The notes: generated from the letters alone by a model not told the origin. 64,000 bases of DNA from Microvirga sp. 17 mud 1-3 (GCF_003151255.1 NZ_CP029481.1:2666001-2730000), one strand, 5' to 3'; positions 8,724-18,553 are shown, counted from the first letter of the stretch. Program-made: numbers and translations.

Positions 8724-9824
8724 TCAGGTCCGTCCGCGGGTGCGGATCATGAAGGTATCGAAGGCATACTCGTTGAGCTGCCACCAGGGCAGGACGTCGT
8801 TCCGGTAGGCGACCATCGAATCGTAGCCCTTCTTGAAGTCCGGGCTCTTGGCCGAGAGTTCCGCATAGAGCTCGTTCGCGGCCTTCAGGGACGCCTCCAT
8901 GATGGGCTGCGAGAAGGTGCGAAGCTCCGCACCCGCGCCGACCATGCGCCGGAGGGCGCCGCCGTTCACGGCGTCATACTTGCCCAGCATCCAGTTATTC
9001 GCGGCCTCCGAAGCCTGCGCCATGATAGCCTGGTAGTTCTTCGGCAGCTCGTCCCACTTCTTCTGGTTGACGACGAGGTGCAGCATGGCGCCGCCCTCCC
9101 ACCAGCCGGGGGCATAGTAGTACTTGGCGACCTTGAGGAATCCGAGCTTCTCGTCGTCGTAGGGGCCGACGAACTCGGCCGCATCGAGGGTGCCGCGCTC
9201 GAGGGCCGGATAGACATCGCCGGGGGCAAGCTGCTGGGGCACCACGCCGAGCTTGGCGAGCACCATGCCGCCGAGGCCGCCGATGCGGAACTTGAGGCCC
9301 TTCAGGTCGTCGACCGTGTTGATTTCCTTGCGGAAGAAGCCGCCCATCTGGGCGCCGGAATTGCCGCAGACGAGAGACGTGACGCCGTAGCGGGCCAGGA
9401 TGTCGTTGATGATCTCCTTGCCGCCGGCGAAGTGCCACCAGGCCTGCTGCTGGCGTGCATTGAGGCTGAAGGGCAGGCCCGTGCCGAGGCCGAGCGCCGG
9501 CTCACGGCCGATATAGTAGTAGACCGGCGTGTGGGCGCATTCCACCGAGCCGTTCTCGACTGCGTCGAGGGCCTGGAGGCCACCGACGATCTCGCCCGGG
9601 CCGAAGACCTGGATCTGGAACTTGTTGTCGGTCGCCTCGGCCATGTACTTGGCGAAGGTCTGGGCGGTCCCGAAGATCGTATCGAGCGACTTGGGGAAGC
9701 TCGAGGTCAGGCGCCAGCGGATTTCCGGCGCCGATTGCGCAATGGCGGGCGCAGCGACCGTCCCGGCGGCCGTGGCGAGCCCGGCACCCGCGAGAAAGGT
9801 TCTTCTTTTCATGGTGGTCGACAT
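8724..9824 (-). CDS. TRAP transporter solute receptor (DctP/TakP-like)
   Basis: A 366-residue periplasmic binding protein. The N-terminus carries a twin-arginine signal (KRRTFLAGAG, cleavage near PAIAQS). The mature sequence follows the pattern of the Rhodobacter alpha-keto acid receptor TakP: WRLTSSFPKSLDTI, FGPGEIVGGLQALDAV, NSGAQMGGFFRKEINT and FVGPYDDEKLGF. It should bind a carboxylate, and the conserved Arg in FRKEI is the likely carboxylate anchor. No TRAP membrane subunits (DctQ/DctM) are nearby, so it must pair with permease genes elsewhere. Its position inside the 4-hydroxyphenylpyruvate pathway suggests an aromatic alpha-keto acid ligand; this is inference. Confidence 0.92.
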   Translation of the reverse strand: MSTTMKRRTFLAGAGLATAAGTVAAPAIAQSAPEIRWRLTSSFPKSLDTIFGTAQTFAKYMAEATDNKFQIQVFGPGEIVGGLQALDAVENGSVECAHTPVYYYIGREPALGLGTGLPFSLNARQQQAWWHFAGGKEIINDILARYGVTSLVCGNSGAQMGGFFRKEINTVDDLKGLKFRIGGLGGMVLAKLGVVPQQLAPGDVYPALERGTLDAAEFVGPYDDEKLGFLKVAKYYYAPGWWEGGAMLHLVVNQKKWDELPKNYQAIMAQASEAANNWMLGKYDAVNGGALRRMVGAGAELRTFSQPIMEASLKAANELYAELSAKSPDFKKGYDSMVAYRNDVLPWWQLNEYAFDTFMIRTRGRT

Positions 9825-9995
9825 AGGCGTTTCCCCGCAAGTCGTTTCGTTGCAAGCTCGAGCACCGTGCGCAGGCGGACCTGGTTTGCGCGCGGCGCTC
9901 TTCCTCAGAAAGAAAACATCGGACTGCTCCGAAGGCGGGATCCCGCCCTCAGGTCCGATGCTCTCCAGTGAAGCATATCAACCTGGTCGGTGGTT

Positions 9996-11012
9996 ATGAA
10001 GCTTTCTTCCCTTAAGCAAGGCCGTGACGGCCGTCTCGTCGTGGTTTCCCGGGATCTCACCCGCGCGACGGACGCGTTTTTCATCGTCCCCACGCTCCAG
10101 CAGGCCCTCGACGACTGGGAACGGGTCGCGCCCCTCCTCCAGGACCTGTCCGAGCAGCTCGAGCTCGGCTCCGTACCGACGATCCGGTTCCATGAGCATG
10201 ATTGCGATTCGCCCCTGCCCCGCGCCTATCAGTGGGCGGACGGCTCGGCCTACGTGAATCACGTGGAGCTCGTGCGCAAGGCCCGCGGCGCCGAGATGCC
10301 GGCCTCCTTCTGGACGGATCCGCTCATGTACCAGGGCGGCTCGGACGCCTTCCTCGGCCCGCGGGATCCCATCGTGGCGGTGGACGAGGCCCACGGCATC
10401 GATTTCGAGGCGGAAATCGCCGTGATCACCGGAGACGTGTCCATGGGCGCCTCCCGGGAGGAGGCCGCAGAGGCCATCCGCCTCGTGATGCTCGTCAACG
10501 ACGTCTCCCTGCGCAACCTGATCCCCGCGGAACTCGCCAAGGGATTTGGCTTCTTCCAGTCAAAGCCCTCCTCCGCCTTCTCGCCCGTCGCCGTCACGCC
10601 GGACGAGCTGGGCGAAGCCTGGGACGGCGGGAAGCTGCGTCTGCCGCTCCTGTCCAGCCTCAACGACAAGGCCTTCGGGAAACCCGATGCCGGCACCGAC
10701 ATGACCTTCGACTTCCCGACCCTGATCGCCCATGCGGCCCGGACCCGTCCCCTGCGGGCTGGAACGATCATCGGCTCCGGCACCGTGTCGAACAAGGATC
10801 CGGACGGCGGCCCCGGACGGCCGGTGGCGGAGGGCGGCGTCGGCTATTCCTGCATCGCCGAGCAGCGGACCGTGGAGACGATCCTCAAGGGCGAGGCGAA
10901 GACGCCCTTCCTGCGCTTCGGCGACACGGTCCGCATCGAGATGAAGGACCGTCATGGTCATTCGATCTTCGGCGCCATTGAGCAAACCGTCGAGGCGCAG
11001 GCCGAGGCGTGA
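9996..11012 (+). CDS. Fumarylacetoacetate hydrolase family protein
   Basis: A 338-residue protein of the FAH superfamily. The core matches the longer bacterial fumarylacetoacetase type: DFEAEIAVITGDV with acidic metal ligands, NDVSLRNLIP, FFQSKPSSAFSP and GTIIGSGTVSNKD. It probably performs the last step of the homogentisate pathway, splitting fumarylacetoacetate into fumarate and acetoacetate, because no other FAH gene is in the cluster. I chose the ATG at 9996 (MKLSSLKQGRDGR); a GTG at 9990 is also possible. The next gene overlaps its stop codon. Confidence 0.93.
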   Translation: MKLSSLKQGRDGRLVVVSRDLTRATDAFFIVPTLQQALDDWERVAPLLQDLSEQLELGSVPTIRFHEHDCDSPLPRAYQWADGSAYVNHVELVRKARGAEMPASFWTDPLMYQGGSDAFLGPRDPIVAVDEAHGIDFEAEIAVITGDVSMGASREEAAEAIRLVMLVNDVSLRNLIPAELAKGFGFFQSKPSSAFSPVAVTPDELGEAWDGGKLRLPLLSSLNDKAFGKPDAGTDMTFDFPTLIAHAARTRPLRAGTIIGSGTVSNKDPDGGPGRPVAEGGVGYSCIAEQRTVETILKGEAKTPFLRFGDTVRIEMKDRHGHSIFGAIEQTVEAQAEA

Positions 11013-11389
11013 TCCTGCGCCTGGACCATGTCCAGCTCGCCATTCCGGCAGGCGCCGAGGAAGCCTGCCGCCGCTTCTATGTGGGCGTGCTGGGGATGGA
11101 CGAGCTGGAAAAGCCCCCTGCCCTCAAGGCCCGCGGCGGTCTCTGGCTGCGCGGCGGCGATGCCGTCGTGCATCTCGGAGTCGAGGAGCCCTTCCGCCCT
11201 GCCCTGAAGGCGCATCCCGGTTTCGTCGTCGCCGATCTCGACGCCCTGGCCGCAACCCTGATGGATGCGGGCCATACTCCCCTTTGGAACGAAGCTTTGC
11301 CCGGAATTCGCCGTTTCTACGTGGCAGATCCTTGCGGCAACAGGCTCGAATTCCTCTCCACGGACATCCCGTCGCCCGGATCATCCTGA
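11009..11389 (+). CDS. VOC (glyoxalase/bleomycin-resistance) family protein
   Basis: A 126-residue single VOC domain. It begins ILRLDHVQLAIP with the first conserved His and ends with YVADPCGNRLEFLS, the usual C-terminal metal-ligand strand. The start is GTG at 11009, overlapping the stop of the FAH gene (GTGA), so the two are translationally coupled. The substrate is unknown; the context suggests a small helper function in aromatic degradation or detoxification. Confidence 0.88.
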   Translation: MILRLDHVQLAIPAGAEEACRRFYVGVLGMDELEKPPALKARGGLWLRGGDAVVHLGVEEPFRPALKAHPGFVVADLDALAATLMDAGHTPLWNEALPGIRRFYVADPCGNRLEFLSTDIPSPGSS

Positions 11390-11476
11390 CGGCCGGGGCA
11401 TCGCCGCGGAACCGTTTCGGGAAGGAGGGCTTTTCAACGGCCAGGCACGAGCGCCGGCGAAACGGGGAGAACGGAC

Positions 11477-12244
11477 ATGAATCTCGGCAGCATTCTTGAA
11501 GGCCTCATGAACGGCCAGGGCCAGGCGCGTGGCCAGCCGCCGGGCGGGAGCCCGATGCCGAACCAGGGCAACCTAGGCAACCTGCCGGGCAATCTCGGCG
11601 ATCTGGCCAAGCAGGTCTCGGGCAGCATGGGCGGGATGGGCGGCCTCGCGGGCGGTGCGCTCCTCTCGCTGATCCTCGGCTCCAAGGCCGGCCGCTCGGC
11701 GGGCGGATCCCTGCTCAAAGCCGGTGGCCTCGCGGTGCTCTCGGCCGTCGCCATGAAGGCCTATCAGGATTGGCAGAACCGGCAGGCTCCCGGCACGAAT
11801 GCGGGCCCGGCGAACCTGCCCGCGCAGATTCCGCAGGACAGCGGCTTCCATATTGGCGAGGAGAAGGACGCTCACGGGCGGGAACTCGGCGTGGCGCTCG
11901 TCCAGGCCATGATCTCGGCCGCCAAGTCGGACGGGCATCTCGACGGCGAGGAGACGACCCGTATCCAGGACCAGATCCAGAAACTCGGCCTCGGCGCCGA
12001 GGAGAAGGGTTTCCTGATGGACGTGATGGGCAAGCCGGCAGATCCCGCGGCCATTGCGCGGCTCGCCAGCACTCAGGCCCAGGCTGCGGAACTCTATGCC
12101 GCCTCCCTCATGGCGATCGGAGACGCCGATACGCCGGAGGAGAAGGCCTATCTCCAGCAACTTGCGACCCAGATGCAGCTGCCGCCTGACCTTGTGGCCC
12201 ATCTCGACGCGCAGGTGCACGCCCTGAGACACCAGATGGCCTAA
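11477..12244 (+). CDS. DUF533 (YebE-like) protein with TerB-like C-terminal domain
   Basis: A 255-residue protein of the DUF533/YebE family. The N-terminal 100 residues are Gly, Gln and Met rich and contain one hydrophobic stretch (GLAGGALLSLILGSKAG). The C-terminal 130 residues form a helical TerB-like domain with acidic motifs (SAAKSDGHLDGEE and GDADTPEEKAYLQQLA). The function is unknown, and the family is predicted to associate with the inner membrane. A strong terminator follows directly. Confidence 0.88.
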   Translation: MNLGSILEGLMNGQGQARGQPPGGSPMPNQGNLGNLPGNLGDLAKQVSGSMGGMGGLAGGALLSLILGSKAGRSAGGSLLKAGGLAVLSAVAMKAYQDWQNRQAPGTNAGPANLPAQIPQDSGFHIGEEKDAHGRELGVALVQAMISAAKSDGHLDGEETTRIQDQIQKLGLGAEEKGFLMDVMGKPADPAAIARLASTQAQAAELYAASLMAIGDADTPEEKAYLQQLATQMQLPPDLVAHLDAQVHALRHQMA

Positions 12245-12250
12245 AGCTAT

Positions 12251-12279
12251 TGTCCCCGGGCATGGCCCGGGGACATTTT
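12251..12279 (+). terminator. Rho-independent terminator after the DUF533 gene
   Basis: TGTCCCCGGGC and GCCCGGGGACA form an 11-bp perfect stem with a three-base loop, followed by TTTT on the plus strand. It separates this gene from the convergent thrS. Confidence 0.85.
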
Positions 12280-12290
12280 CGCGATGACGC

Positions 12291-14318
12291 TCAGGCGACC
12301 GTGCGGGCGACCACGTGGTGGCCGTCGAGGGTCAGGTGCTCGTCCGGCTCGGCCAGGGCCTTCGCGGCGCGCTTGCGGTCCGGCGTGATCGCCTCGTCGG
12401 CAAGCACCTTCAGGGCCTCATCGAGGGTCATGGTTTGCTGGTTAGGACTTCCCAAGCGGCGGATTGAAACCGTCCGCTCGGCGGCCTCTTTCCGACCCAC
12501 CACGAGAAGCACGGGCACCTTCACGAGCGAATGCTCGCGAACCTTGTAGTTGATCTTCTCATTGCGCAGATCCGCCTCGACGCGGAGGCCTGCAGCCTCG
12601 GCGGCGCGCACCACCTCCATGGCATACTCATCGCCCTCGGACGTGATGGTGGCGACCACGACCTGCACCGGCGCGAGCCAGAGCGGGAAATGCCCGGCGA
12701 AGTGCTCGATCAGGATTCCGGTGAAGCGCTCCATGGAGCCGCAGATCGCACGGTGCACCATCACGGGCGTCTTCTTCTGGCCGTCCTGGTCCACATAGAA
12801 GGCGCCGAACCGCTCCGGCAGGTTGAAGTCCACCTGCGTGGTGCCGCACTGCCAGTCGCGGCCGATGGCGTCGCGCAGCACGTACTCGAATTTCGGCCCG
12901 TAGAACGCGCCCTCACCCGGGTTGATCGCCGTCTTGATGCGCCCGCCTGACTGCTCCTCGATCTGCTTGAGCACGCGGGTCATCACGTCCTCCGCATGAT
13001 CCCACAGGGCGTCGGAGCCGACGCGCTTCTCGGGACGGGTCGAGAGCTTCACGACGATCTCGTCGAAGCCGAAATCCGCATAGGTCGAGAGGATCAGGTC
13101 GTTGATCTTCAGGCACTCCTCGGCCATCTGATCTTCCGTGCAGAAGATATGCGCATCGTCCTGCGTGAAGCCGCGCACGCGCATCAGGCCATGCATCGCG
13201 CCCGATGGCTCGTAACGATGCACGGCGCCGAATTCGGCGAGCCGCAGCGGCAAATCGCGATAGGATTTCAGCCCGTGCTTGAAGATCTGCACGTGGCCCG
13301 GGCAATTCATCGGCTTGAGGGCGAAGACACGCTTGTCTTCCGCCTCGTCACCTGCCGACTGCACGGCGAACATGTTCTCGCGATACCAGCCCCAGTGACC
13401 GGAGGTCTCCCAGAGAGAAGCGTCGAGCACCTGAGGTGCGTTGACCTCCTTGTAGTCCGCCTTCAGGCGGCGGCGCATATAGGCGATCAGCTCCTGAAAG
13501 ATCGTCCAGCCCTTGGAGTGCCAGAAGACGACGCCCGGCCCCTCCTCCTGGAAATGGAACAGGTCCATCTCGCGGCCCAGGCGCCGGTGGTCGCGCTTCT
13601 CGGCCTCTTCGAGCTGCTTCAGGTAGGCCTCAAGGTCCTCTTGGCTCGCCCAGGCGGTCGCGTAGATGCGGGTGAGCATCGCGTTGTTGGAATTGCCGCG
13701 CCAATAGGCGCCCGCCACCTTCATGAGCCTGAAGGCGTTGCCGATCTTGCCCGTGGAGGTCATGTGCGGGCCGCGGCACAGGTCGAACCAGTCGCCCTGG
13801 AAGTAGATCTTGAGATCCTGGCCTTCCGGGATCGCATCCACGAGTTCGACCTTGTAGGCCTCGCCCTTCTCCTTGAAGATCTGCTTGGCCTTGTCGCGGC
13901 TCCAGACCTCCTTGGTGAAGGGTTTGTCCCGGGCGATGATCTCCCGCATCTTCGCCTCGATGGCCGGGAAATCCTCCGGCGTGAAGGGCTCGTTGCGGGC
14001 GAAATCGTAGTAGAATCCATTCTCGATCACCGGGCCGATGGTGACCTGCGTCCCGGGGAAGAGTTCCTGCACGGCCTCGGCGAGCACGTGGGCGCAATCG
14101 TGCCGGATCAGCTCCAGGGCGCGCGGGTCGTCCCGGTTCAGGAACTCGATCTTGGCATCGCGCCGGATCGGGTCGGACAGGTCGGCGACCGTGCCGTCGA
14201 GGGCCATGGCGACCGTGCGCTTGGCCAGGGACTTGGCAATGCCCTCGACGATCTCGCGCCCGGTCGTTCCGGGTTCGTATTGCCGCTGGGCGCCATCGGG
14301 AAATGTCACTGTAATCAT
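12291..14318 (-). CDS. thrS: Threonine-tRNA ligase
   Basis: A 675-residue class II aminoacyl-tRNA synthetase of standard length. Domains in order are an N-terminal TGS domain ([14 protein letters not shown]), the editing domain with [17 protein letters not shown], the catalytic core with the zinc-ligand motif [10 protein letters not shown] and motif 2 [17 protein letters not shown], motif 3 around [12 protein letters not shown], and a C-terminal anticodon-binding domain. The start at 14318 (MITVTFP) is preceded by AAGGAG. It charges tRNA-Thr in the cytoplasm. Confidence 0.98.
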   Translation of the reverse strand: MITVTFPDGAQRQYEPGTTGREIVEGIAKSLAKRTVAMALDGTVADLSDPIRRDAKIEFLNRDDPRALELIRHDCAHVLAEAVQELFPGTQVTIGPVIENGFYYDFARNEPFTPEDFPAIEAKMREIIARDKPFTKEVWSRDKAKQIFKEKGEAYKVELVDAIPEGQDLKIYFQGDWFDLCRGPHMTSTGKIGNAFRLMKVAGAYWRGNSNNAMLTRIYATAWASQEDLEAYLKQLEEAEKRDHRRLGREMDLFHFQEEGPGVVFWHSKGWTIFQELIAYMRRRLKADYKEVNAPQVLDASLWETSGHWGWYRENMFAVQSAGDEAEDKRVFALKPMNCPGHVQIFKHGLKSYRDLPLRLAEFGAVHRYEPSGAMHGLMRVRGFTQDDAHIFCTEDQMAEECLKINDLILSTYADFGFDEIVVKLSTRPEKRVGSDALWDHAEDVMTRVLKQIEEQSGGRIKTAINPGEGAFYGPKFEYVLRDAIGRDWQCGTTQVDFNLPERFGAFYVDQDGQKKTPVMVHRAICGSMERFTGILIEHFAGHFPLWLAPVQVVVATITSEGDEYAMEVVRAAEAAGLRVEADLRNEKINYKVREHSLVKVPVLLVVGRKEAAERTVSIRRLGSPNQQTMTLDEALKVLADEAITPDRKRAAKALAEPDEHLTLDGHHVVARTVA

Positions 14319-14391
14319 CAGGTTCTCCTTGCTCACTCCTGCCAACGGAGCAGGTAAGCGGGGGCCGACGGGTGTTGGAACGGGAAAGGAA

Positions 14392-14724
14392 TCAGCCGCC
14401 GTCAGGTTCGACCGACTCGCAGATGATCGCAGGGGCGTTCACGCCTCTCCAGCGACCGAAGGTCCAGGGCTTATACCAGGCGGCCCCTTCGGGCAACGTT
14501 TCCGGCACGTAATCGAGCCCCGACGTGCCGAACGGGCCACAGCGGCAGATGCGCGCGACCCCCATCCAGCCCCCGGCCCAGAAACCATGCCTCTGGATGG
14601 CCTCGTCGGTGTAGTCCGAACAGGAAGGCAGATGGCGGCACTGGCGGCCGACGAGACCCGAGAGGGTGAGCTGGTAGCCGCGAATCGCGTAATGGGCCGC
14701 CTGCTGGACGGGGCTCGGCATCAT
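14392..14724 (-). CDS. yidD: Membrane protein insertion efficiency factor YidD
   Basis: A 110-residue protein with the YidD signature: [19 protein letters not shown], then [12 protein letters not shown], a Gly-rich turn and [16 protein letters not shown]. The conserved cysteines are present. Members of this family assist the YidC/Sec membrane-insertion pathway at the inner membrane. The ATG at 14724 overlaps the stop codon of the upstream scaffold gene, so translation is coupled. Confidence 0.95.
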   Translation of the reverse strand: MMPSPVQQAAHYAIRGYQLTLSGLVGRQCRHLPSCSDYTDEAIQRHGFWAGGWMGVARICRCGPFGTSGLDYVPETLPEGAAWYKPWTFGRWRGVNAPAIICESVEPDGG

Positions 14725-15173
14725 CCCGCCTCGGCCTTCCGGGCCTGCACCCGGTCGAGGGCCTCCACCACGGCGTCGAAGGTGAGGAGAATGGAGGCAT
14801 GCCGGGCCTTGAACTCCCGGACTGGCTCCAGCACCGCCAGATCCGCCCATTTCCCGCCCGGAGGTTCGCCGCCGGATTTAAGCATCCGCCGGGTGACCTC
14901 CCGAACCTCCCGCAATTCCTCGGCCGTGGAGCCGATCACGTGGCGGCCCATGATCGACGAGGAGGCCTGGCCGAGGGCGCAGGCCTTCACGTCCTGGGCG
15001 AAGCCCGTCACCACCCCGTCATCGACCTTGAGATCAATGGTCACGGTCGAGCCGCAAAGCTTCGAATGGGCGGTCGCGCTGGCATCCGGATCCGCGAGGC
15101 GCCCGAGATGCGGGATCGCGGCGGCGAGTTCGAGGATGCGGCGGCTATAGATCTCGTTCAGCATAGGGCTCAT
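14721..15173 (-). CDS. SufU/IscU-like iron-sulfur scaffold, two-cysteine variant
   Basis: A 150-residue protein of the IscU/NifU N-terminal family. Two cluster-ligand cysteines are in KLCGSTV and VKACALGQASSS. The third expected Cys, in the C-terminal helix where SufU proteins carry a KCA-type motif, is replaced in FKARHASILLTFDAV, which has a His nearby instead. The acidic residue near the first Cys is also not obvious. I chose the ATG at 15173; MLNEIYSRR at 15164 is the alternative. It overlaps yidD by 4 bp. It may act as a scaffold or carrier with altered ligation, or no longer bind a cluster. Confidence 0.88.
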   Translation of the reverse strand: MSPMLNEIYSRRILELAAAIPHLGRLADPDASATAHSKLCGSTVTIDLKVDDGVVTGFAQDVKACALGQASSSIMGRHVIGSTAEELREVREVTRRMLKSGGEPPGGKWADLAVLEPVREFKARHASILLTFDAVVEALDRVQARKAEAG

Positions 15174-15301
15174 GAGGTGACAGTCGGGCGTCGATGCACA
15201 ATATAAGCCTGACGATCCCATTCCGCGACCCGGCCCATTCGGGCGGCCGGTCGCATCCCAAGGGCGCCGTCCGCCCTAAAAACGAAAGAACGAGGCTCCA
15301 C

Positions 15302-15937
15302 ATGGATGATGTGGTTAAGTCCCTGTCCAAGAAACTGAATCCCCTTAAAGACGGACCTGTCGAGCGCCCCACCCGGGAAGAGGCTGAGGAGGCCGTCCGC
15401 ACCCTGATCCGGTGGGCTGGCGACGATCCGCGCCGGGAAGGGCTTCTGGACACCCCCAAGCGGGTGACGAAGGCCTTCAAGGAACTGTATTCGGGCTACA
15501 AGGACGACCCGCGCGAGGTGCTGGACAAGATCTTCGCCGAGGTGGAGGGGTACGACGACATCGTCCTGGTGCGGGATATCCCGTTCTATTCCCATTGCGA
15601 GCACCATATGGTGCCGTTCTACGGCATGGCCCATATCGGCTATTATCCGTCCAAGGGCGTGGTCGGCCTGTCCAAGCTCGCCCGTCTGGTCGAGGTCTAT
15701 GCGCGCCGGCTCCAGACCCAGGAGACCATGACGGCCCAGATCGCCCTTGCGCTCCAGGAATCCCTTGAGCCGCGGGGCGTCGCCGTGATGGTCGAGGCCG
15801 AGCATATGTGCATGTCCATGCGCGGGGTGCAGAAGGCGGGCGCCGTTACCCTGACGACCCAGTTCCTCGGCGCATTCCGCGACGACCCGGCCGAGCAGGT
15901 GCGCTTCCTCACCCTGCTGCGCCAGGGTAAGGCTTGA
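15302..15937 (+). CDS. folE: GTP cyclohydrolase I
   Basis: A 211-residue type I GTP cyclohydrolase that opens GTP to 7,8-dihydroneopterin triphosphate, the first step of tetrahydrofolate synthesis. The zinc ligands are visible in [11 protein letters not shown] and [12 protein letters not shown], and [13 protein letters not shown] is the signature helix. I chose the ATG at 15302 (MDDVVKSL); the upstream extension has no family match. Confidence 0.97.
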   Translation: MDDVVKSLSKKLNPLKDGPVERPTREEAEEAVRTLIRWAGDDPRREGLLDTPKRVTKAFKELYSGYKDDPREVLDKIFAEVEGYDDIVLVRDIPFYSHCEHHMVPFYGMAHIGYYPSKGVVGLSKLARLVEVYARRLQTQETMTAQIALALQESLEPRGVAVMVEAEHMCMSMRGVQKAGAVTLTTQFLGAFRDDPAEQVRFLTLLRQGKA

Positions 15938-16003
15938 AGAAATCCCTTCCCGTTCCTTCGCGAGTCGCATGAGTGCGGCTCGCTGCCCTTCGAGGTTCCT
16001 GCC

Positions 16004-16414
16004 ATGTGCGCGTCCCATGTTTTCCCCTCCCCCGGCCCAAAGGCGGAGCTGGAGGAAGGTACGGTGCTCACGCCACGCTTCGGCCCCGACGGGCTCGTCA
16101 CCTGCGTGACCACGGATGCGGCGACCGGCGAACTTTTGATGGTGGCCCACATGAATGCCGACGCCCTGGCCAAAACCCTCGAGACCGGCGAGGCCTGGTA
16201 CTGGTCCCGGTCGCGGGGCGAACTCTGGCACAAAGGCGCCACGAGCGGACAGGTCCAGACGGTGGTCGAAATGCGGGTCGATTGCGACCAGGACGCCCTC
16301 TGGCTCAAGGTGACGGTCGCGGGCGACGGCGGCTGCTGCCACACGGGCCGCCGCTCCTGCTTCTACCGGAAGGTCGTCCGCCAGGACGGGACACCCGCGC
16401 TGGTCTTCGGCTGA
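16004..16414 (+). CDS. hisI: Phosphoribosyl-AMP cyclohydrolase
   Basis: A 136-residue stand-alone HisI that hydrolyses phosphoribosyl-AMP in histidine synthesis. The metal-binding motifs are [12 protein letters not shown] and [12 protein letters not shown], and the core has [10 protein letters not shown] and [14 protein letters not shown]. It is not fused to HisE, as is usual in Alphaproteobacteria. It follows folE by 66 bp on the same strand. Confidence 0.96.
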   Translation: MCASHVFPSPGPKAELEEGTVLTPRFGPDGLVTCVTTDAATGELLMVAHMNADALAKTLETGEAWYWSRSRGELWHKGATSGQVQTVVEMRVDCDQDALWLKVTVAGDGGCCHTGRRSCFYRKVVRQDGTPALVFG

Positions 16415-16424
16415 AAAGCGGGCC

Positions 16425-17249
16425 TCAGGCCCGCTCGAAGACCAGGTTCATCCGCGTCTGCAGGATCAGGCGGTAGCCCTTTGACGCAAGGAGCGCCGGC
16501 AGATCGATCTGCCAGCGGTCGCGGCCGTCCTCGATGATGAAGAGCGACGGATAGAGGGAGGTCGGCGCATCCCGGAAGAACGGATCGAGGATCAGGTCCT
16601 CGGCCCCCTCCACGTCGAGCTTCATGGCGTCCACCCGGGTGAACCCCTCCCGGTCGAGCAGATCGACCAGGGTCACGGCCGGGACCCGGATGGCGTCGGT
16701 CTGGCTGGAGCTGACGATCTTCACGCTCGATTCGCCCCGGTTGTTGGGATCGAGGAAGAGGGTCAACTCGCCGGTCTTGTCAGCCACCGCGCAGGCGACC
16801 GCCTTGACGGTACCGAAGGGGTTCTGGCGGATATTGTAGGCGAGGCGGTCGAACACCTCCGGCTGCGGCTCCACGGCCAGGATCCGGGCCTTCGCGCCGG
16901 CCCGGGCTGCGACGAAGAGCGCATACCAGCCCACGTTGGAGCCCACATCCACGAACGTGAACCCCTCGCCGATCCGAGACGCGAGAAGCTCCAGCTCCGC
17001 CGGGTCGAAATATTGCGGCGTGAAGAGAATCCGCTTCTCGCACACATTGTTATAGGGATGGAGCCGCATGCGCACGCCAAAGGTCTCGACATCGACCGGC
17101 GCGCCCTTCAGGGAGTGCAGCACGAGGTGCCGCAGCATCAGGGCGATGCGGCGGGTGGCCCACCGCTGGGGCAGGCGCCGCGTGCCCTCGATGGCGAAGC
17201 TGGCCAGTCCGGAGGGCGCATAGGCGCCGTAGGGGCGTGAATCGTTCAT
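16425..17249 (-). CDS. FkbM-family methyltransferase
   Basis: A 274-residue SAM-dependent methyltransferase of the FkbM family. The SAM-binding motif is FVDVGSNVGWYALFVA (about residues 97-112), followed by an acidic ILAVEPQPEVF and the family motif DAMKLDVEGAEDLIL. Members usually O-methylate sugars or secondary metabolites. Its substrate cannot be told from context; it stands alone between hisI and map. Confidence 0.9.
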   Translation of the reverse strand: MNDSRPYGAYAPSGLASFAIEGTRRLPQRWATRRIALMLRHLVLHSLKGAPVDVETFGVRMRLHPYNNVCEKRILFTPQYFDPAELELLASRIGEGFTFVDVGSNVGWYALFVAARAGAKARILAVEPQPEVFDRLAYNIRQNPFGTVKAVACAVADKTGELTLFLDPNNRGESSVKIVSSSQTDAIRVPAVTLVDLLDREGFTRVDAMKLDVEGAEDLILDPFFRDAPTSLYPSLFIIEDGRDRWQIDLPALLASKGYRLILQTRMNLVFERA

Positions 17250-17411
17250 ATCGTTCTGAAACCGTCGCGGCCGGCGAACCGGCGCTCATTCGGGCTTGAA
17301 ATTTGGGGTGGTCATGGCATCCCCGGGCGCCAATCGCAAGCGGGCGGCTCTCTCTTTGCTTGCGTCGGGCGTGCCAATCCTTACATTCGGGACACGATCC
17401 AGGAACAGAGA

Positions 17412-18233
17412 ATGACCGAGACCGACACCATCGAACGCAGACGCGCCGCCGAGATTCCGCTCCATGGCCCGGAGGCCTTCGAGGCCATGCGCCGCGCCGG
17501 CCGGCTGGCTGCGGAAGCGCTGGACATGCTGGTCGACAAGGTCAAGCCCGGCGTCTCGACGGATGCTCTCGACAAGCTGTCCTTCGAGTTCATTCGGGAT
17601 CATGGGGCCTATCCGGCCTGCCTCTATTACCGGGGCTATACGAAAACCATCTGCACCTCGATCAACCACGTGGTCTGCCACGGGATCCCCAACGACAAGC
17701 CCCTGCGGGACGGCGACATCGTCAATATCGACATGACGGTCATCCTCGACGGCTGGCATGGGGATTCGAGCCGCATGTTCTATGTGGGCGACGTGCCCCG
17801 CCGGGCTCAGCGCCTGTGCGAGATCACCTACGAGGCCATGATGCGCGGCATCGCGGTCATCCGTCCGGGCGCGACAACCAACGACATCGGCGCCGCGATC
17901 CAGACTTATGCGGAGGCCGAGCGCTGCTCTGTGGTGCGCGATTTCTGCGGCCATGGCCTCGGCCGGGTGTTCCACGATTCGCCCACCATCCTCCATTACG
18001 TGGAGCCGGCCTACAACGTGGAATTGAAGCCCGGGATGCTGTTCACAGTCGAGCCGATGATCAATCTCGGCCGTCCTCAGGTGAAGGTGCTCTCCGACGG
18101 CTGGACCGCCGTGACCCGGGACCGTTCCCTCTCGGCCCAGTTCGAGCACACGGTCGGTGTGACGGAAACCGGCGTCGAGATCTTCACCCTCTCGCCCGGG
18201 GGCTACGACAAGCCTCCCTATGCGGTAGGCTGA
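17412..18233 (+). CDS. map: Methionine aminopeptidase, type I
   Basis: A 273-residue M24 metallopeptidase that removes the initiator Met from nascent proteins. The active-site residues are all visible: His in NHVVCHGIP, the two Asp ligands in NIDMTVILDGWHGDSSR, His in GHGLGRVFHDSP, Glu in VEPMINLG and Glu in QFEHTVGV. The length is usual for type I enzymes. Confidence 0.97.
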   Translation: MTETDTIERRRAAEIPLHGPEAFEAMRRAGRLAAEALDMLVDKVKPGVSTDALDKLSFEFIRDHGAYPACLYYRGYTKTICTSINHVVCHGIPNDKPLRDGDIVNIDMTVILDGWHGDSSRMFYVGDVPRRAQRLCEITYEAMMRGIAVIRPGATTNDIGAAIQTYAEAERCSVVRDFCGHGLGRVFHDSPTILHYVEPAYNVELKPGMLFTVEPMINLGRPQVKVLSDGWTAVTRDRSLSAQFEHTVGVTETGVEIFTLSPGGYDKPPYAVG

Positions 18234-18280
18234 CTAGCCTCGCCTACTAACATTCCCGTGGCAGTTCTGATGAAGCGCCG

Positions 18281-18553
18281 CTACCAGAAGTAGCGCACCA
18301 TCAATTTGTACGAGCCCAAGAATGCCGTGCGGAAAACCCACGCAAGGAACACCACAAGCACGACGACGCCCACCCAACTCTGGAAGAGCCAATTCGTAGG
18401 GCCGAAATCTATGAAGGACATCCAGACGAGGGCAAAGAAACAGAAGATTCCTGCGGCCGCTAAACACGCGAATGCGATCACGGCGGCCGCGGCGATCATA
18501 ATCCAGAACTTATAGGTTCTCACTGTTCCCCGGCCGAGGTCGGCGCTTGACAC
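18281..18553 (-). CDS. Small two-helix membrane protein of unknown function
   Basis: A 90-residue protein. Two hydrophobic segments, about residues 16-44 (IMIAAAAVIAFACLAAAGI onward) and 58-75, suggest an inner-membrane hairpin. It is rich in Trp and Phe. I do not recognise the family. It is convergent with map. Codon use is normal for the region, and hydrophobic segmentation is the main reason to accept it. Confidence 0.55.
   Translation of the reverse strand: MSSADLGRGTVRTYKFWIMIAAAAVIAFACLAAAGIFCFFALVWMSFIDFGPTNWLFQSWVGVVVLVVFLAWVFRTAFLGSYKLMVRYFW

Noticed and set aside
14392..15937. The yidD-scaffold-folE-hisI group as a special operon
   Set aside because: folE and hisI run in the opposite direction from the scaffold and yidD genes. 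These are ordinary alphaproteobacterial housekeeping neighbours.
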